Source of the DNA: Pseudomonas baetica
GTDB taxonomy: Bacteria > Pseudomonadota > Gammaproteobacteria > Pseudomonadales > Pseudomonadaceae
Reading direction: 5' to 3'
Length of the DNA stretch: 64,000 nt
NCBI RefSeq assembly: GCF_002813455.1
Contig: NZ_PHHE01000001.1
Location: 5,204,001 to 5,268,000, forward strand
The first letter of the stretch is position 1. Each line of letters opens with the position of its first letter. Under the pieces are notes generated by a model. It was given only the letters and a program-made list of their open reading frames with translations. It was not told the origin of the DNA and did not search any database. The position numbers and the translations under genes were made by a program. Of the stretch, positions 43,894-53,088 are shown one piece after another.

Positions 43894-44334
43894 TTATGCC
43901 GCAGCGGTTGAATCTGGCAACGCCGAGGCTGGCAGGCCGAATACCCGATCAAACAGCCAGTTGAAGGCAAACGTGTAGCACGGGATGAAAATGATCAGTG
44001 CCAGATCGAGCAGAAATGCCTGCACCAGGCTGATGTTCATCCACCACGCGATCAACGGAATCAGGAACACGATCAACGTCAGTTGAAACCCGACGGCGTG
44101 GGCGATCCGCCGTTTGACCGTGCGGGTGCGCGACTTTTGGCGACTTTCCCAGTGCTCGAACAGGGTTGTGTAAATGAAGTTCCAGGTCACCGCGATGGTG
44201 GTGATGATCACCGCCAGCGGCCCGGTGCTGCCCGGCGATGTACCCGACAACAGCGCCAGACCGAGGGCGGAGAAGGTCATGCCGATCACTTCATAGAGCG
44301 ACACGTAGACCAGTTTGCGTTTAACGCCTTGCAT
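43894..44334 (-). CDS. PACE family multidrug/polyamine efflux pump (copy 1)
   Basis: A 146-residue, four-helix inner-membrane protein made of two bacterial transmembrane pair (BTP) domains, the PACE arrangement: KRKLVYVSLYEVIGMTFSALGLALLSG with the conserved Glu in helix 1, TIAVTWNFIYTTLFEHWE with Trp-Asn, and the second pair AHAVGFQLTLIVFLIPLIAW and FIPCYTFAFNWLFDRVFG. PACE pumps export biocides such as chlorhexidine and short diamines. I take the Met at 44334; an earlier in-frame ATG (44370) adds a basic leader. Divergent from the LysR gene at 44458. Confidence 0.88.
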   Translation of the reverse strand: MQGVKRKLVYVSLYEVIGMTFSALGLALLSGTSPGSTGPLAVIITTIAVTWNFIYTTLFEHWESRQKSRTRTVKRRIAHAVGFQLTLIVFLIPLIAWWMNISLVQAFLLDLALIIFIPCYTFAFNWLFDRVFGLPASALPDSTAAA

Positions 44335-44457
44335 GCGGATTTGCCTCTTTCTTTGAATTCGATTTGCCAACAGAGCTGGCCAAGGCGATGAAAGATAGCT
44401 TCAATAGACCTGACAGAAAAAGTCAGTAGCTTTCATATTTATTGATAGGTTGATCTT

Positions 44458-45330
44458 TTGAATTTCAACAGCGACAGCATCGAACTGTTTCTCGCGGTGA
44501 TCGAGCGTGGTTCGTTTTCCGCCGCCGCTCGGGCCTTGGGCAAAGTCCCCTCGGCCGTGAGCATGGCCATCGGTAATCTTGAGGCCGAACTGGGCTATCC
44601 GCTGTTCGACCGCAGCCATCGCGAGCCACAACCGACGGCGATGGCCTTGTCATTGGTGCCGCATGCGCGGTTGATCGCCGAACAGCTCAAGCAACTGCAA
44701 GTCCACGCGGTTGAATTGTCTTTGGGGCTGGAGAGCAAATTGTCGATTGGTGTGGTCGCGGACATTGACCGAAGCCGCTTGCTGGCGGCGATCAGGGTGA
44801 TTGCCCAGCGTCATCCGCTGCTCGACATAGAAGTGCTGACCGCGCCGCAGGATGACGTGTTGGCGATGTTGCACAGCGGCCGCGTCAGCGTGTGCCTGGC
44901 GTTCGCCGGGTTGAGCGTGAACGTGCTGGAGCGGTTTCAGTTTGTCGGCAACGAACGCATGATCGCCACGCTGGCGGCGGACAGTCCTTTGTTGCAGGGG
45001 CAGGATCTGTTTCTTGAAGACCTGGTGCATGTGCGGCAGATCTTCGTCGCCAGCCGCGACTTGCCGATCAGCGAGACTCGGCCTTTGGTGGCTGAATCCC
45101 ACTGGCGCACCGACACGCTGGAAACGGCGATGGAGATGGTCGAGGCGGGATTGGGCTGGGGCAATTTTCCGCTGTCGGTGGTGCAGCCGTGGCTGGACAG
45201 CGGACGCTTGAAGCGACTGAATTTCCGCAATATCGAGAATGGACTGGTGCTGCCGGTGCATGCGGTGTGGCTCAAAAGCCAGCCATTGCAGAAGGGTGCC
45301 TTGGCGCTGGTTGACTTACTCAGCCATTAG
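44458..45330 (+). CDS. LysR family regulator next to PACE pump 1
   Basis: A 290-residue LTTR, with HTH SIELFLAVIERGSFSAAARALGKVPSAVSMAIGNLEAELG. The effector domain follows from about residue 90. The only suitable start is the TTG at 44458, behind atagg; no ATG fits the HTH position. Divergent from the PACE gene across ~124 bp, the standard arrangement of PACE pumps with their LysR activators (for example AceI/AceR). Confidence 0.87.
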   Translation: MNFNSDSIELFLAVIERGSFSAAARALGKVPSAVSMAIGNLEAELGYPLFDRSHREPQPTAMALSLVPHARLIAEQLKQLQVHAVELSLGLESKLSIGVVADIDRSRLLAAIRVIAQRHPLLDIEVLTAPQDDVLAMLHSGRVSVCLAFAGLSVNVLERFQFVGNERMIATLAADSPLLQGQDLFLEDLVHVRQIFVASRDLPISETRPLVAESHWRTDTLETAMEMVEAGLGWGNFPLSVVQPWLDSGRLKRLNFRNIENGLVLPVHAVWLKSQPLQKGALALVDLLSH

Positions 45331-45347
45331 CGTCTGTGAAGATCCAG

Positions 45348-45437
45348 TGTGGGAGCGAGCCTGCTCGCGAAAGCGTCGTTTCACTCGGCACATGCTTATC
45401 TGACACACCGCTTTCGCGAGCAGGCTCGCTCCCACAG
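45348..45437. repeat. REP doublet (REPIN)
   Basis: tgtgggagcgagcctgctcg and cgagcaggctcgctcccaca, inverted, between the LysR gene and the convergent gntR. Confidence 0.88.
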
Positions 45438-45468
45438 GGATGGTGTTTCAACTTTGAATCTGTGGGGG

Positions 45469-46500
45469 TCAGGTACTTTCGCGGATCTTCAGTTCGAAGC
45501 CCATGTCCTCCACCGGGCGCGCCACGCTGTTGCCGGCCATCAACGTCAGCATCTGCTCCGCCGCGCGTCGGCCGATTGCTTCACGCGGGGTGTTGATGCT
45601 GCTCAGGCGCGGCACCATGTGCTCGGACATCGGCAAGTCGTTGAAACCCAGAATCGCCACCTGCTGCGGAATCCTGATGCCGTTGCGCAAGGCCTCCAGC
45701 AAAGCACCCTGCGCCAGGTCGTCGTTACCAAAAAAGATCGCATCGACATCCGGATGCGCCGCGAGCAATTGCAAAAACAACTCGCCGCCCAGACCCACCG
45801 ACGAGGAGCGCGGCGTCAGCACTTCCAGGTCCGGGTCATAACGCCCAGCCTTCTGCAACGCTTTGCGAAAACCTTCACCGCGCAACAACGTGCGCTGATC
45901 AAGCTGCGCACCGATGTAGGCCAGACGCTTGCGCCCACGGGACAGCAAATGCTCGGCCGCCGTTTCACCGGCACTGAGTTGCGAGAAACCGACGCAGTTC
46001 ACCCCGGCGGCGCTGTCCAGCTCCATCATGTACACGCAGGGAATGTTGCTGGCCTCGATCATTCGCCGCGAACTTTCAGTGCGATCAAACCCGGTCAGCA
46101 GGAAGCCGCGTGGCTGATACGCCATGTAGTTGCGCAGCAGTTTTTCTTCTTCATCACGCGAATAGTGGAAGTTGCCGATCAGCACTTCGAAGCCCTTGGG
46201 CGTCAGCACCCGATGGATGGCTTCCAGGGTATCGATGAACAACAGGTTGGATAACGAAGGCACTAAAACCACCACCGAATGGCTCTGCGCTGAGGCCAGG
46301 GCGCGGGCGGCAGGGTTGACCACGTAGTTGAGTTCCAGGGCAGCTTTCTGGACTTTTTCCACAAGCTCCGTGGCCACGGTGCTGACCCCGCGCAAGGCGC
46401 GAGAAGCGGTAATCGGACTGACCCCGGCCAGGCGGGCAACTTCATTAAGGGTGGGACGGCCGGTGGTGCGGGTATTTTTATCGTTTTTAGGGGTGGTCAT
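45469..46500 (-). CDS. gntR: LacI family gluconate-operon repressor
   Basis: A 343-residue LacI/GalR regulator. The N-terminal HTH is RPTLNEVARLAGVSPITASRAL and the hinge follows; the ligand domain includes GFEVLIGNFHYSRDEEEKLLRNYM and DAIFFGNDDLAQGALLEALRNG. It should repress gntK and gntP and be induced by gluconate or 6-phosphogluconate. The start is taken at MTTPKNDKN; an ATG 18 bases upstream is possible. Divergent from gntK with operator-like sites between the two starts. Confidence 0.9.
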   Translation of the reverse strand: MTTPKNDKNTRTTGRPTLNEVARLAGVSPITASRALRGVSTVATELVEKVQKAALELNYVVNPAARALASAQSHSVVVLVPSLSNLLFIDTLEAIHRVLTPKGFEVLIGNFHYSRDEEEKLLRNYMAYQPRGFLLTGFDRTESSRRMIEASNIPCVYMMELDSAAGVNCVGFSQLSAGETAAEHLLSRGRKRLAYIGAQLDQRTLLRGEGFRKALQKAGRYDPDLEVLTPRSSSVGLGGELFLQLLAAHPDVDAIFFGNDDLAQGALLEALRNGIRIPQQVAILGFNDLPMSEHMVPRLSSINTPREAIGRRAAEQMLTLMAGNSVARPVEDMGFELKIREST

Positions 46501-46528
46501 CGACGGCTTGCCAAACAAAAATCAAGGC

Positions 46529-46542
46529 ACTAAGGTAGCGCT
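46529..46542. promoter_or_regulatory. GntR operator-like site 1
   Basis: actaaggtagcgct fits exactly the AC-N-AAG-N-TAGCGCT consensus I recall for Pseudomonas GntR. It is 29 bp upstream of the gntR start, suited to autoregulation. Confidence 0.7.
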
Positions 46543-46680
46543 GTCCTGATGCAGCTGTAAATGCGTAAGCGAGGTCCTGCCTGATCTTCGCTTTTTGGCG
46601 TTGGGAACAAACCTGCTGCAACCCAAAAAAACGACAAGAAGGCGTCGGCAACTTCTGCCTGTGCACTAGAGTCATAGCTA

Positions 46681-46694
46681 GCAAAGGTAGCGCT
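46681..46694. promoter_or_regulatory. GntR operator-like site 2
   Basis: gcaaaggtagcgct, one base off the consensus, 21 bp before the gntK start and probably overlapping its promoter. Confidence 0.65.
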
Positions 46695-46715
46695 GTCTGC
46701 GCGCTGAGGTGTTAT

Positions 46716-47249
46716 ATGAGTCATCCCATCACCGCCCTGGTCATCATGGGCGTTGCCGGTTGCGGCAAGACGTGCGTCAGCGAGGCCTTGTGCCAATTGA
46801 GCGGCGCCACTGCCATTGAAGGCGATACTTTTCATCCGGCCGCGAACATCGAAAAGATGAGCGCGGGGATCCCCCTGAACGACGACGACCGTGCCGGCTG
46901 GCTCGACAGCCTGTGCGATGAACTGCGTCGCGTCGATGCCACAGGTCAGCGCCCGGTGCTGACCTGCTCGGCCCTCAAACACAGCTATCGCGAAGTGCTG
47001 CGCAGTGCCTTGCCAGGCCTGGGCTTTGTGTTTCTTGAGCTGACCCCTGAAGTCGCCGCCGAGCGTGTATCGCACCGCCCGGGCCATTTCATGCCAGCGA
47101 CGTTGATCGAAAGCCAGTTCGCCACCCTCGAATCGCCCAAGGGCGAGCCGTTGACCCTGGCGCTGAATGCTTCGATTCACAGCGTTGAAGAACTCGCTGC
47201 ACAAGCTCACGTCTGGTGGCAGGCCAATGGCCTGAAACAGGCGGTATGA
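46716..47249 (+). CDS. gntK: Gluconokinase
   Basis: A 177-residue P-loop kinase that phosphorylates D-gluconate to 6-phosphogluconate, feeding the Entner-Doudoroff pathway. Walker A is GVAGCGKT; EGDTFHPAANIEKMSAGIPLNDDDRAGWL is the characteristic gluconate-binding/lid region, and RVSHRPGHFMPATLIESQ the LID. Normal family length. gagg 6 bases before the ATG. Followed after 82 bp by gntP, with an operator-like site in the gap. Confidence 0.93.
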   Translation: MSHPITALVIMGVAGCGKTCVSEALCQLSGATAIEGDTFHPAANIEKMSAGIPLNDDDRAGWLDSLCDELRRVDATGQRPVLTCSALKHSYREVLRSALPGLGFVFLELTPEVAAERVSHRPGHFMPATLIESQFATLESPKGEPLTLALNASIHSVEELAAQAHVWWQANGLKQAV

Positions 47250-47257
47250 GTGTGTTC

Positions 47258-47271
47258 ATGCAGATAGCGCT
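47258..47271. promoter_or_regulatory. GntR operator-like site 3
   Basis: atgcagatagcgct shares the TAGCGCT core but differs in the left half-site. It lies 60 bp before the gntP start, so gntP may have its own GntR-regulated promoter. Confidence 0.55.
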
Positions 47272-47331
47272 GTCATCACGACTTCTGATTAACCCGCTTT
47301 AATAACAACAACAAGCCAGGAGACACCCCCC

Positions 47332-48684
47332 ATGTTTGGCATGTCCCACGACGCCTACCTGCTGCTCGATGCAGTGGTTACGGTGATCGGACTTATCATC
47401 CTGATCACCAAATTCAAGATTCACCCGTTCATTGCCCTGACCATCGCCGCCGCGTTCCTCGGTCTGACCTCCGGCATGCCGATCGGCACCATCATCAAGG
47501 CGTTCCAGGACGGCTTCGGTGGCGTGCTCGGTTTCGTCGGCATCATCCTCGCGCTGGGCACCATGCTCGGCAAAATGATGGCCGAGTCGGGCGGGGCGGA
47601 TCAGATCGCCCAGACCCTGATTCGCGCATTCGGCAAGGACAAAGTCCAGTGGGCAATGATGTTCGCCGCGTTCCTCGTCGGCATCCCGCTGTTCTTCGAA
47701 ATCGGCTTTGTATTGCTGATTCCGCTGGTGTTCATCGTGGCCCGCCGCACCGGCGTATCGATCATCAAGATCGGTATTCCGCTGCTGGCCGGCCTGTCGG
47801 CGGTACACGGTCTGGTGCCACCGCACCCGGGCCCGCTGCTGGCCATCGGCGTGTTCGGCGCTGATATCGGCAAGACCATTCTGTACGGTCTGATCGTCGC
47901 GTTGCCGACCGCCATCATTGCCGGCCCGATCTTCGGTACGTTCATCGCCAAGCACATTCCGGGTCACCCGAATCAGGAACTGGTCGATCAACTGGCCCGT
48001 GAAAACGATTCCGCCGTTCTGCCGAGCTTCAGCATCACCCTGATCACCGTGCTGCTGCCGGTGTTCCTGATGCTGCTGAAAACCTTTGCTGACGTGGCGC
48101 TGCCGGACGGTAACTTCTTCCGCACCTGGATGGACATGATCGGTCACCCGATCTCGGCGTTGCTGCTGGCGTTGCTGCTGTCGCTGTACACCTTCGGCTA
48201 CAAGCAGGGCATCGGCTCCAACCAAATGCTCAAGTGGCTCGATGCGAGCCTGGCGCCAACTGCGGCGATCATCCTGATCATCGGTGCCGGCGGTGGCTTC
48301 AAGCAGATGCTGGTCACCAGCGGCGTGGGCGATGTGATCGGCCACATGGCGGTCAGCGCGCAGATCTCGCCGATTCTGTTGGCCTGGCTGGTGGCAGCGG
48401 TGATTCGTATTGCCACCGGTTCGGCTACCGTGGCGACCATTACCGGTGCAGGCATCGTGGTGCCAGTGGTCGGCATGATCCCGGGCGTCAACCGTGAGCT
48501 GCTGGTACTGGCCACGGGGGCCGGTTCGCTGATCCTGTCCCACGTCAACGACGCCGGTTTCTGGCTGGTGAAGCAGTACTTCAACATGACCGTGGCTGAG
48601 ACGTTCAAGACCTGGACGGCGATGGAAACCATCCTCTCGGTGGTCGCGTTGGGCTTTATCCTGTTGTTGTCGATGTTCGTTTAA
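47332..48684 (+). CDS. gntP: Gluconate:H+ symporter, GntP family
   Basis: A 450-residue, ~13-helix inner-membrane permease for gluconate uptake. Family hallmarks: ITKFKIHPFIALTIAAAFLGL, GGVLGFVGIILALGTMLGKMMAESGGADQIA, and LSAVHGLVPPHPGPLLAIGVFGADIGKT (GLVPPHPGP is diagnostic). C-terminal ATGSATVATITGAGIVVP is also conserved. aggagacaccccc precedes the ATG. Ends before a hairpin terminator. Confidence 0.92.
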   Translation: MFGMSHDAYLLLDAVVTVIGLIILITKFKIHPFIALTIAAAFLGLTSGMPIGTIIKAFQDGFGGVLGFVGIILALGTMLGKMMAESGGADQIAQTLIRAFGKDKVQWAMMFAAFLVGIPLFFEIGFVLLIPLVFIVARRTGVSIIKIGIPLLAGLSAVHGLVPPHPGPLLAIGVFGADIGKTILYGLIVALPTAIIAGPIFGTFIAKHIPGHPNQELVDQLARENDSAVLPSFSITLITVLLPVFLMLLKTFADVALPDGNFFRTWMDMIGHPISALLLALLLSLYTFGYKQGIGSNQMLKWLDASLAPTAAIILIIGAGGGFKQMLVTSGVGDVIGHMAVSAQISPILLAWLVAAVIRIATGSATVATITGAGIVVPVVGMIPGVNRELLVLATGAGSLILSHVNDAGFWLVKQYFNMTVAETFKTWTAMETILSVVALGFILLLSMFV

Positions 48685-48703
48685 GCGGCGCTTTCGCAGG
48701 CAC

Positions 48704-48731
48704 AAAAAAACCGCAGCGATGCGGTTTTTTT
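48704..48731 (+). terminator. Rho-independent terminator of the gnt unit
   Basis: ccgca-gcga-tgcgg stem, preceded by seven A and followed by seven T. Confidence 0.88.
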
Positions 48732-48765
48732 GTGGAGTGTGATTTCACGGCTGAACACAAATCCC

Positions 48766-48857
48766 CTGTGGGAGCGGGCTTGCTCGCGAAAGCGGTGGGT
48801 CAGTCAACATTGATATCGGCTGACACGACGCCTTCGCGAGCAAGCCCGCTCCCACAG
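48766..48857. repeat. REP doublet (REPIN)
   Basis: ctgtgggagcgggcttgctc and gagcaagcccgctcccacag, inverted, between gntP and the convergent alaC. Confidence 0.88.
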
Positions 48858-48867
48858 GGGGTAGGTG

Positions 48868-50085
48868 TCAGTTGCCGGATTTCGGGACCAGCCCATCCGC
48901 CCGGAACATCCCGCGAATCCCGCGTACCGCCTGACGAATCCGGTCCTGGTTCTCGATCAGCGCGAAGCGCACGTGATCGTCGCCGTACTCACCAAAGCCG
49001 ACCCCCGGCGAGACGCAGACCTTGGCCTCGGCCAGCAGCTTCTTGGCGAACTCCAGCGAACCCAGATGGGCGTAAGCCTCAGGAATCTTCGCCCAGACAT
49101 ACATCGAAGCCTTCGGATTCTCGACCATCCAGCCCAGCTCGTGCAGGCCTTTGACCAGCACATTACGCCGCTGCCGGTACTGCTCGGCGATGTCGCGCAC
49201 GCATTGTTGATCGCCTTCCAGCGCGGCAATCGCCGCCACTTGCAGCGGGGTGAACGTGCCGTAGTCGTGGTAACTCTTGATCCGCGCCAGAGCGTTGACC
49301 AGCTCCGGATTACCGACCATGAAACCGATGCGCCAGCCGGCCATGTTGTAGCTCTTGGACAGGGTGAAAAACTCCACCGCAATGTCCTTGGCGCCCGGCA
49401 CCTGCATGATCGACGGGGCTTTCCAGCCGTCGTAGACGATGTCAGCGTAGGCCAGGTCGTGGATTACCAGTACGTCGTACTGCTTGGCGAGGGCGATCAC
49501 CCGCTCGAAGAAATCCAGCTCCACGCACTGCGCGGTGGGGTTGGACGGGAAGCCGAGGATCATCATCTTCGGCTTGGGGATCGAACCACGAATGGCACGC
49601 TCAAGCTCGGCGAAGAAGTCCACACCCGGCACCAGCGGCACCGAACGCACCTGGGCGCCGGCAATCACCGCGCCGTAGATGTGAATCGGATAACTCGGGT
49701 TCGGCACCAGCACGGTGTCGCCCTGATCCAGCGTGGCCAGCATCAAGTGCGCCAGGCCTTCCTTGGAGCCGATGGTGACGATGGCTTCGCTTTCCGGGTC
49801 GATGTCGACTTCGTAGCGTTGCTTGTACCAGTTGGAAATCGCCCGGCGCAGGCGCGGAATGCCCTTGGACGTGGAGTAACCGTGGGTGTCTTCGCGTTGA
49901 GCGACTTGTACGAGTTTTTCGACAATGTGCGGCGGCGTGGCGCCGTCGGGGTTGCCCATGCTCAAGTCGATGATGTCTTCACCACGACGCCTGGCGGCCA
50001 TTTTCAGCTCGGCGGTGATGTTGAAAACGTAAGGGGGGAGTCGATCTATGCGCGCAAAGCGGCGCGGCGAACCTTGTTCGGCCAT
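48868..50085 (-). CDS. alaC: Alanine aminotransferase
   Basis: A 405-residue fold-type I PLP aminotransferase that interconverts alanine/2-oxoglutarate and pyruvate/glutamate. PLP lysine in [28 protein letters not shown] and the [10 protein letters not shown] aspartate position the cofactor; the terminal arginine is in DHVRFALIE. The start [20 protein letters not shown] and the strong match to the AlaC subgroup ([16 protein letters not shown]) decide against other class I/II aminotransferases. gagg is 5 bases before the ATG. Confidence 0.9.
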   Translation of the reverse strand: MAEQGSPRRFARIDRLPPYVFNITAELKMAARRRGEDIIDLSMGNPDGATPPHIVEKLVQVAQREDTHGYSTSKGIPRLRRAISNWYKQRYEVDIDPESEAIVTIGSKEGLAHLMLATLDQGDTVLVPNPSYPIHIYGAVIAGAQVRSVPLVPGVDFFAELERAIRGSIPKPKMMILGFPSNPTAQCVELDFFERVIALAKQYDVLVIHDLAYADIVYDGWKAPSIMQVPGAKDIAVEFFTLSKSYNMAGWRIGFMVGNPELVNALARIKSYHDYGTFTPLQVAAIAALEGDQQCVRDIAEQYRQRRNVLVKGLHELGWMVENPKASMYVWAKIPEAYAHLGSLEFAKKLLAEAKVCVSPGVGFGEYGDDHVRFALIENQDRIRQAVRGIRGMFRADGLVPKSGN

Positions 50086-50239
50086 TGTTGCCTCGGATAA
50101 CGTAAGCGCCCGGAACCGTCCGAGCGACGCTGGTCACTGCGGTGACCTGTTGGCGAAGATAAGGGCAGTGATGGCAGACTGTCCAGCCCCCCGGTGTTCA
50201 AACAATCGTTAAACGAATTTTTCCCAAGGAAATCGGTAG

Positions 50240-50902
50240 ATGGAATTCACCAGCGGCTTCTTGCTGAGCCTTTCGCTGTGCCTCGATATCGGCGTGGCTA
50301 ACATTGCCATGATCACGTTGGCGATGCAGCGCGGTTATTTTCAAGGCTTCGCGCTGGGCCTCGGCACCTGTGTCGGCGACCTGATTTACGCGGTGCTGGC
50401 GCTGGCCGGGATGACCGTTTTGCTGCAATACGAAACCGTGCGCTGGGTCCTGTGGATCGGCGGGTCGGCGCTGCTGATCTACTTTGCGGCGAAGATGATC
50501 TACTCGGCGATTCACCACGAGGCGCTGTTGGCAGAGACGGCTGAGGTCGGGCAGAACTCTCATCGCAAGGAGTTCTTTCGCGGTATCTTTCTGGCCATGT
50601 CCTCGCCGAGCGCGATTCTCTGGTTCGCCGCTGTCGGTGGAACGCTGATCGCCCGTTCCGGTGGCGGTGGCCCGGTCAGTTCGGCGCTGTTTTTGGGCGG
50701 TTTCCTCTGTGCCGGGCTGCTGTGGTCCGCCGGTTTGTGCTTCGCCGCCAGCCACGGTGGCAAGCTGCTGGGTGATAAACTGTTGCGCTATTCTTACATG
50801 GCATCTGCAGCGATCTTCTGCTATTTCGCGGTGTACGTGATCGTATCTGGCTACAACGAATTTGTTGGCTCAGGTGCCGTCGAGCAGTTGCACGCGCTGT
50901 AA
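50240..50902 (+). CDS. LysE/RhtB family exporter
   Basis: A 220-residue, six-helix amino-acid-type exporter. Typical pattern: FLLSLSLCLDIGVANIAMITLAMQRG (normally PGP at the end of helix 1; here DIGVAN), GFALGLGTCVGDLIYAVLALAGM, and LAMSSPSAILWFAAVGGTLIA in the second half (normally NPK; here SPS). The altered PGP and NPK motifs suggest a divergent substrate. ggaaat precedes the ATG. Confidence 0.85.
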   Translation: MEFTSGFLLSLSLCLDIGVANIAMITLAMQRGYFQGFALGLGTCVGDLIYAVLALAGMTVLLQYETVRWVLWIGGSALLIYFAAKMIYSAIHHEALLAETAEVGQNSHRKEFFRGIFLAMSSPSAILWFAAVGGTLIARSGGGGPVSSALFLGGFLCAGLLWSAGLCFAASHGGKLLGDKLLRYSYMASAAIFCYFAVYVIVSGYNEFVGSGAVEQLHAL

Positions 50903-50971
50903 CAGTGCGAATCGCATTGGGCTTTCTATACTCACCGGCCGAACCCCCTATTTTGTTGCAGGAGTCGAGTC

Positions 50972-51466
50972 ATGGATGAGCAAACCCGCGTCGAAGTGGC
51001 TGAACCTCGCTTCGAACATGGACACTTCCTGCTGATTGCAGGATTTCGTGGTCGATTTAACCAAGACACTGCGAAAGACATCCCCGCGCTGTGGGAAAAG
51101 TTCTTGCCGCATCTGGGAAAGATACAGGGACAGAAAAACGAAGTGACCTATGGGGTGTGCAGCAACTTCGACGGCAAGGGCGGCTTCGATTACATCGCCG
51201 GGGTCGAAATCAGCAAGCTCGATGACCTGGACCAGAAGGTGTACCAGTGGGTCGAAGTGTTGCCCCGTCAGTACGCGGTGTTCGAGCACAAGGGACCGCT
51301 CGATCAATTGCCACAGACCCTGCAATACATCTACAAGACCTGGCTGCCGACCTCCCACTACGTGGAACTCAACGCCCCGGAGCTGGAGCGTTATAGCGCC
51401 GATTTCAATCCGAAGCTGCACACGGGCAAGCTGGAAATCTGCGTGCCGGTCGATACCAGGATCTGA
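50972..51466 (+). CDS. GyrI-like / AraC-type effector-binding domain protein
   Basis: A 164-residue single-domain protein of the GyrI-like (SHS2/AraC_E_bind) superfamily: VEVAEPRFEHGHFLLIAGFRGRF, then DIPALWEKFLPHLGKI, YGVCSNFDGKGGFDYIAGVEIS, YAVFEHKGPLDQLPQTLQYIYKTWLP and a final LEICVPV strand. It binds small hydrophobic ligands; a stand-alone form without the DNA-binding part. Function unknown. Followed by a palindrome shared with the convergent microprotein gene. Confidence 0.88.
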   Translation: MDEQTRVEVAEPRFEHGHFLLIAGFRGRFNQDTAKDIPALWEKFLPHLGKIQGQKNEVTYGVCSNFDGKGGFDYIAGVEISKLDDLDQKVYQWVEVLPRQYAVFEHKGPLDQLPQTLQYIYKTWLPTSHYVELNAPELERYSADFNPKLHTGKLEICVPVDTRI

Positions 51467-51476
51467 GCCAGCAACG

Positions 51477-51503
51477 ATGAGGCGGATCACTGATCCGCCT
51501 CAT
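51477..51503. terminator. Palindrome between convergent genes
   Basis: atgaggcggatca and tgatccgcctcat, 13-bp perfect arms around a single C. It lies 10 bp after the GyrI-like stop and 4 bp after the minus-strand microprotein stop. No strong T run. Confidence 0.6.
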
Positions 51504-51507
51504 GCTT

Positions 51508-51624
51508 TCAACCGCGCTTATTCTTGCCAACACGTCGCGCCCGCAACAGGTCGATGCCCAGGGTGATAAAGCCGAACGTGCTGATGCCCAACACCATCAA
51601 AAGGCCAATCTCTACGCTGCTCAT
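51508..51624 (-). CDS. 38-residue single-pass membrane microprotein
   Basis: MSSVEIGLLMVLGISTFGFI followed by TLGIDLLRARRVGKNKRG and stop. One transmembrane helix (residues ~6-25) with a basic cytoplasmic tail (RARRVGKNKR), so N-out/C-in is predicted. ggggg lies ~11 bases before the ATG. It is short enough to be missed by default gene callers. Resembles the small bitopic proteins that modulate transporters or sensors; function unknown. Confidence 0.7.
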   Translation of the reverse strand: MSSVEIGLLMVLGISTFGFITLGIDLLRARRVGKNKRG

Positions 51625-51789
51625 AAGCTGTTTCCCCCATGGGTGATCAGAGACACACCGCAGAAATAGCTGCCCGAGACCCGGAAGAAAAGCGCTTATA
51701 CGCAGGCTTTACGCGGCCCGTATGGATCGATATGAACACCTTATTCCTTTATGCTTTGCGCACTTTTTTCCGCTGATTTCCGAGCTGCC

Positions 51790-52278
51790 ATGAACACCGT
51801 CATCCGCCACGTCACGCCTGCCGACCTGGACCGCTGCTACGCCATCGAAACCGTTGCCTACGAAGGCGATGAAGCCGCCACCCGCGAGAAGATCGCGACA
51901 CGCATTGCGACATGGCCGGAAGGTTTTATCGTGGCCGAGGTGGACGGCGTGGTCGCAGGGTTCGTGAATTCAGGCGCGGCATTCGACGTGCAGATGTCCG
52001 ACGAGGCGTTCAAGGAACTGATCGGCCATGATCCTGCGGGTCCGAACGTGGTGATCATGTCAGTGGTGGTGCACCCGGATTATCAGGGCCAGGGCCTGGC
52101 AAAGCGCTTGATGGCGGATTTCATCGAACGCATGCGCGGGATGGACAAGGCGACGATTCACCTCATGTGTAAGGAAAAACACATCCCGCTGTATGCCGGG
52201 TTTGGTTTTGCCTACATCAAACCGTCGGAGTCCGATCATGGTGGGATGGCGTGGCACGAGATGATCCTGACCCTCTGA
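51790..52278 (+). CDS. GNAT family N-acetyltransferase
   Basis: A 162-residue acetyl-CoA-dependent acyltransferase. Motif A VVVHPDYQGQGLAKRLMADF is the acetyl-CoA site (QxxGxG/A as QGQGLA); EKHIPLYAGFGFAYI provides the usual C-terminal Tyr region. Substrate not predictable. The start at 51790 (MNTVIRHVTPADLDRCYAIE) is the conserved GNAT beginning; a frame from 51751 adds 13 residues and is rejected. Confidence 0.87.
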   Translation: MNTVIRHVTPADLDRCYAIETVAYEGDEAATREKIATRIATWPEGFIVAEVDGVVAGFVNSGAAFDVQMSDEAFKELIGHDPAGPNVVIMSVVVHPDYQGQGLAKRLMADFIERMRGMDKATIHLMCKEKHIPLYAGFGFAYIKPSESDHGGMAWHEMILTL

Positions 52279-52295
52279 ACAACAACACAAAACCC

Positions 52296-52387
52296 CTGTG
52301 GGAGCGGGCTTGCTCGCGAAGGCGGTGTATCAGTCGCTGAAAATGTTGACTGACACGACGCCTTCGCGAGCAAGCCCGCTCCCACAG
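52296..52387. repeat. REP doublet (REPIN)
   Basis: ctgtgggagcgggcttgctc and gagcaagcccgctcccacag, inverted, between two convergent GNAT genes. Confidence 0.88.
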
Positions 52388-52461
52388 GGGAACAGTGGTG
52401 TGTTCAGGCTACGTATCAGTAAGGGGTGATCTGTTTGCGCACCGCCCGCTCGTGGGGCGAC

Positions 52462-52947
52462 TTAGAAAAACAGCCCCATGCGCCGCTCGTAACCAATCCG
52501 GCCCTTGTACGCTTCGCCGCTGTCGACGTAGCCATGTTTGGCGTACAGCGCGATGGCCGCGTCGTTGTCGGCATCCACTGACAATTCCAGCCCTTTGATC
52601 TGCGGCCATGCTTCACGCGCCACATTCGGCAGCGCTTGCAGACACGCCTTGCCATAACCCTTGCCCTGTGCCCGATGATCGACCTGCAACGCATGCAACG
52701 TGGCGCTGTGTTCATCAGCCCAGGCTGGCAACACCGGCGGGCGCTTGAGCAGCAGGAACGCCACTGGCACTTCATCCGCCAGCAGCGCAAACCCCTTCAC
52801 GCCGGGGCCGGGTTTCGACAGCAAGGTATGCAGGGCGCCATGAATGTCGCCGGAGAACTTGATCTGCTCGGGGAGGATTTCAATCGCCTCGACTTGCTGA
52901 CGCTGCAAAGCGTTCAGGCTGTCGTACGGCACGAGTTGGGCTGACAC
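52462..52947 (-). CDS. GNAT family N-acetyltransferase
   Basis: A 161-residue GNAT. Motif A is LQVDHRAQGKGYGKACLQAL; DADNDAAIALYAKHGYVDSG is the late conserved segment with the catalytic-type Tyr. The start is the GTG at 52947 (SAQLVPYDSLNALQRQQVEA) with aaaagg 6 bases upstream; the open frame continues 170 codons further, but that part reads antisense through the gene at 53089 and is rejected. Substrate unknown. Confidence 0.87.
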   Translation of the reverse strand: MSAQLVPYDSLNALQRQQVEAIEILPEQIKFSGDIHGALHTLLSKPGPGVKGFALLADEVPVAFLLLKRPPVLPAWADEHSATLHALQVDHRAQGKGYGKACLQALPNVAREAWPQIKGLELSVDADNDAAIALYAKHGYVDSGEAYKGRIGYERRMGLFF

Positions 52948-53088
52948 GGGAATTTCCTTTTTCCTACAAAGATGAGCCTCGGATTCTAGCGACTTTGCCC
53001 TCGTTGGAAATTTTTTGTTTCGTCTGTCGATCTGCCGATTCGCCGAACGACTAAAGGTGTCTTCACAACAACAATCACGGAGAACACC

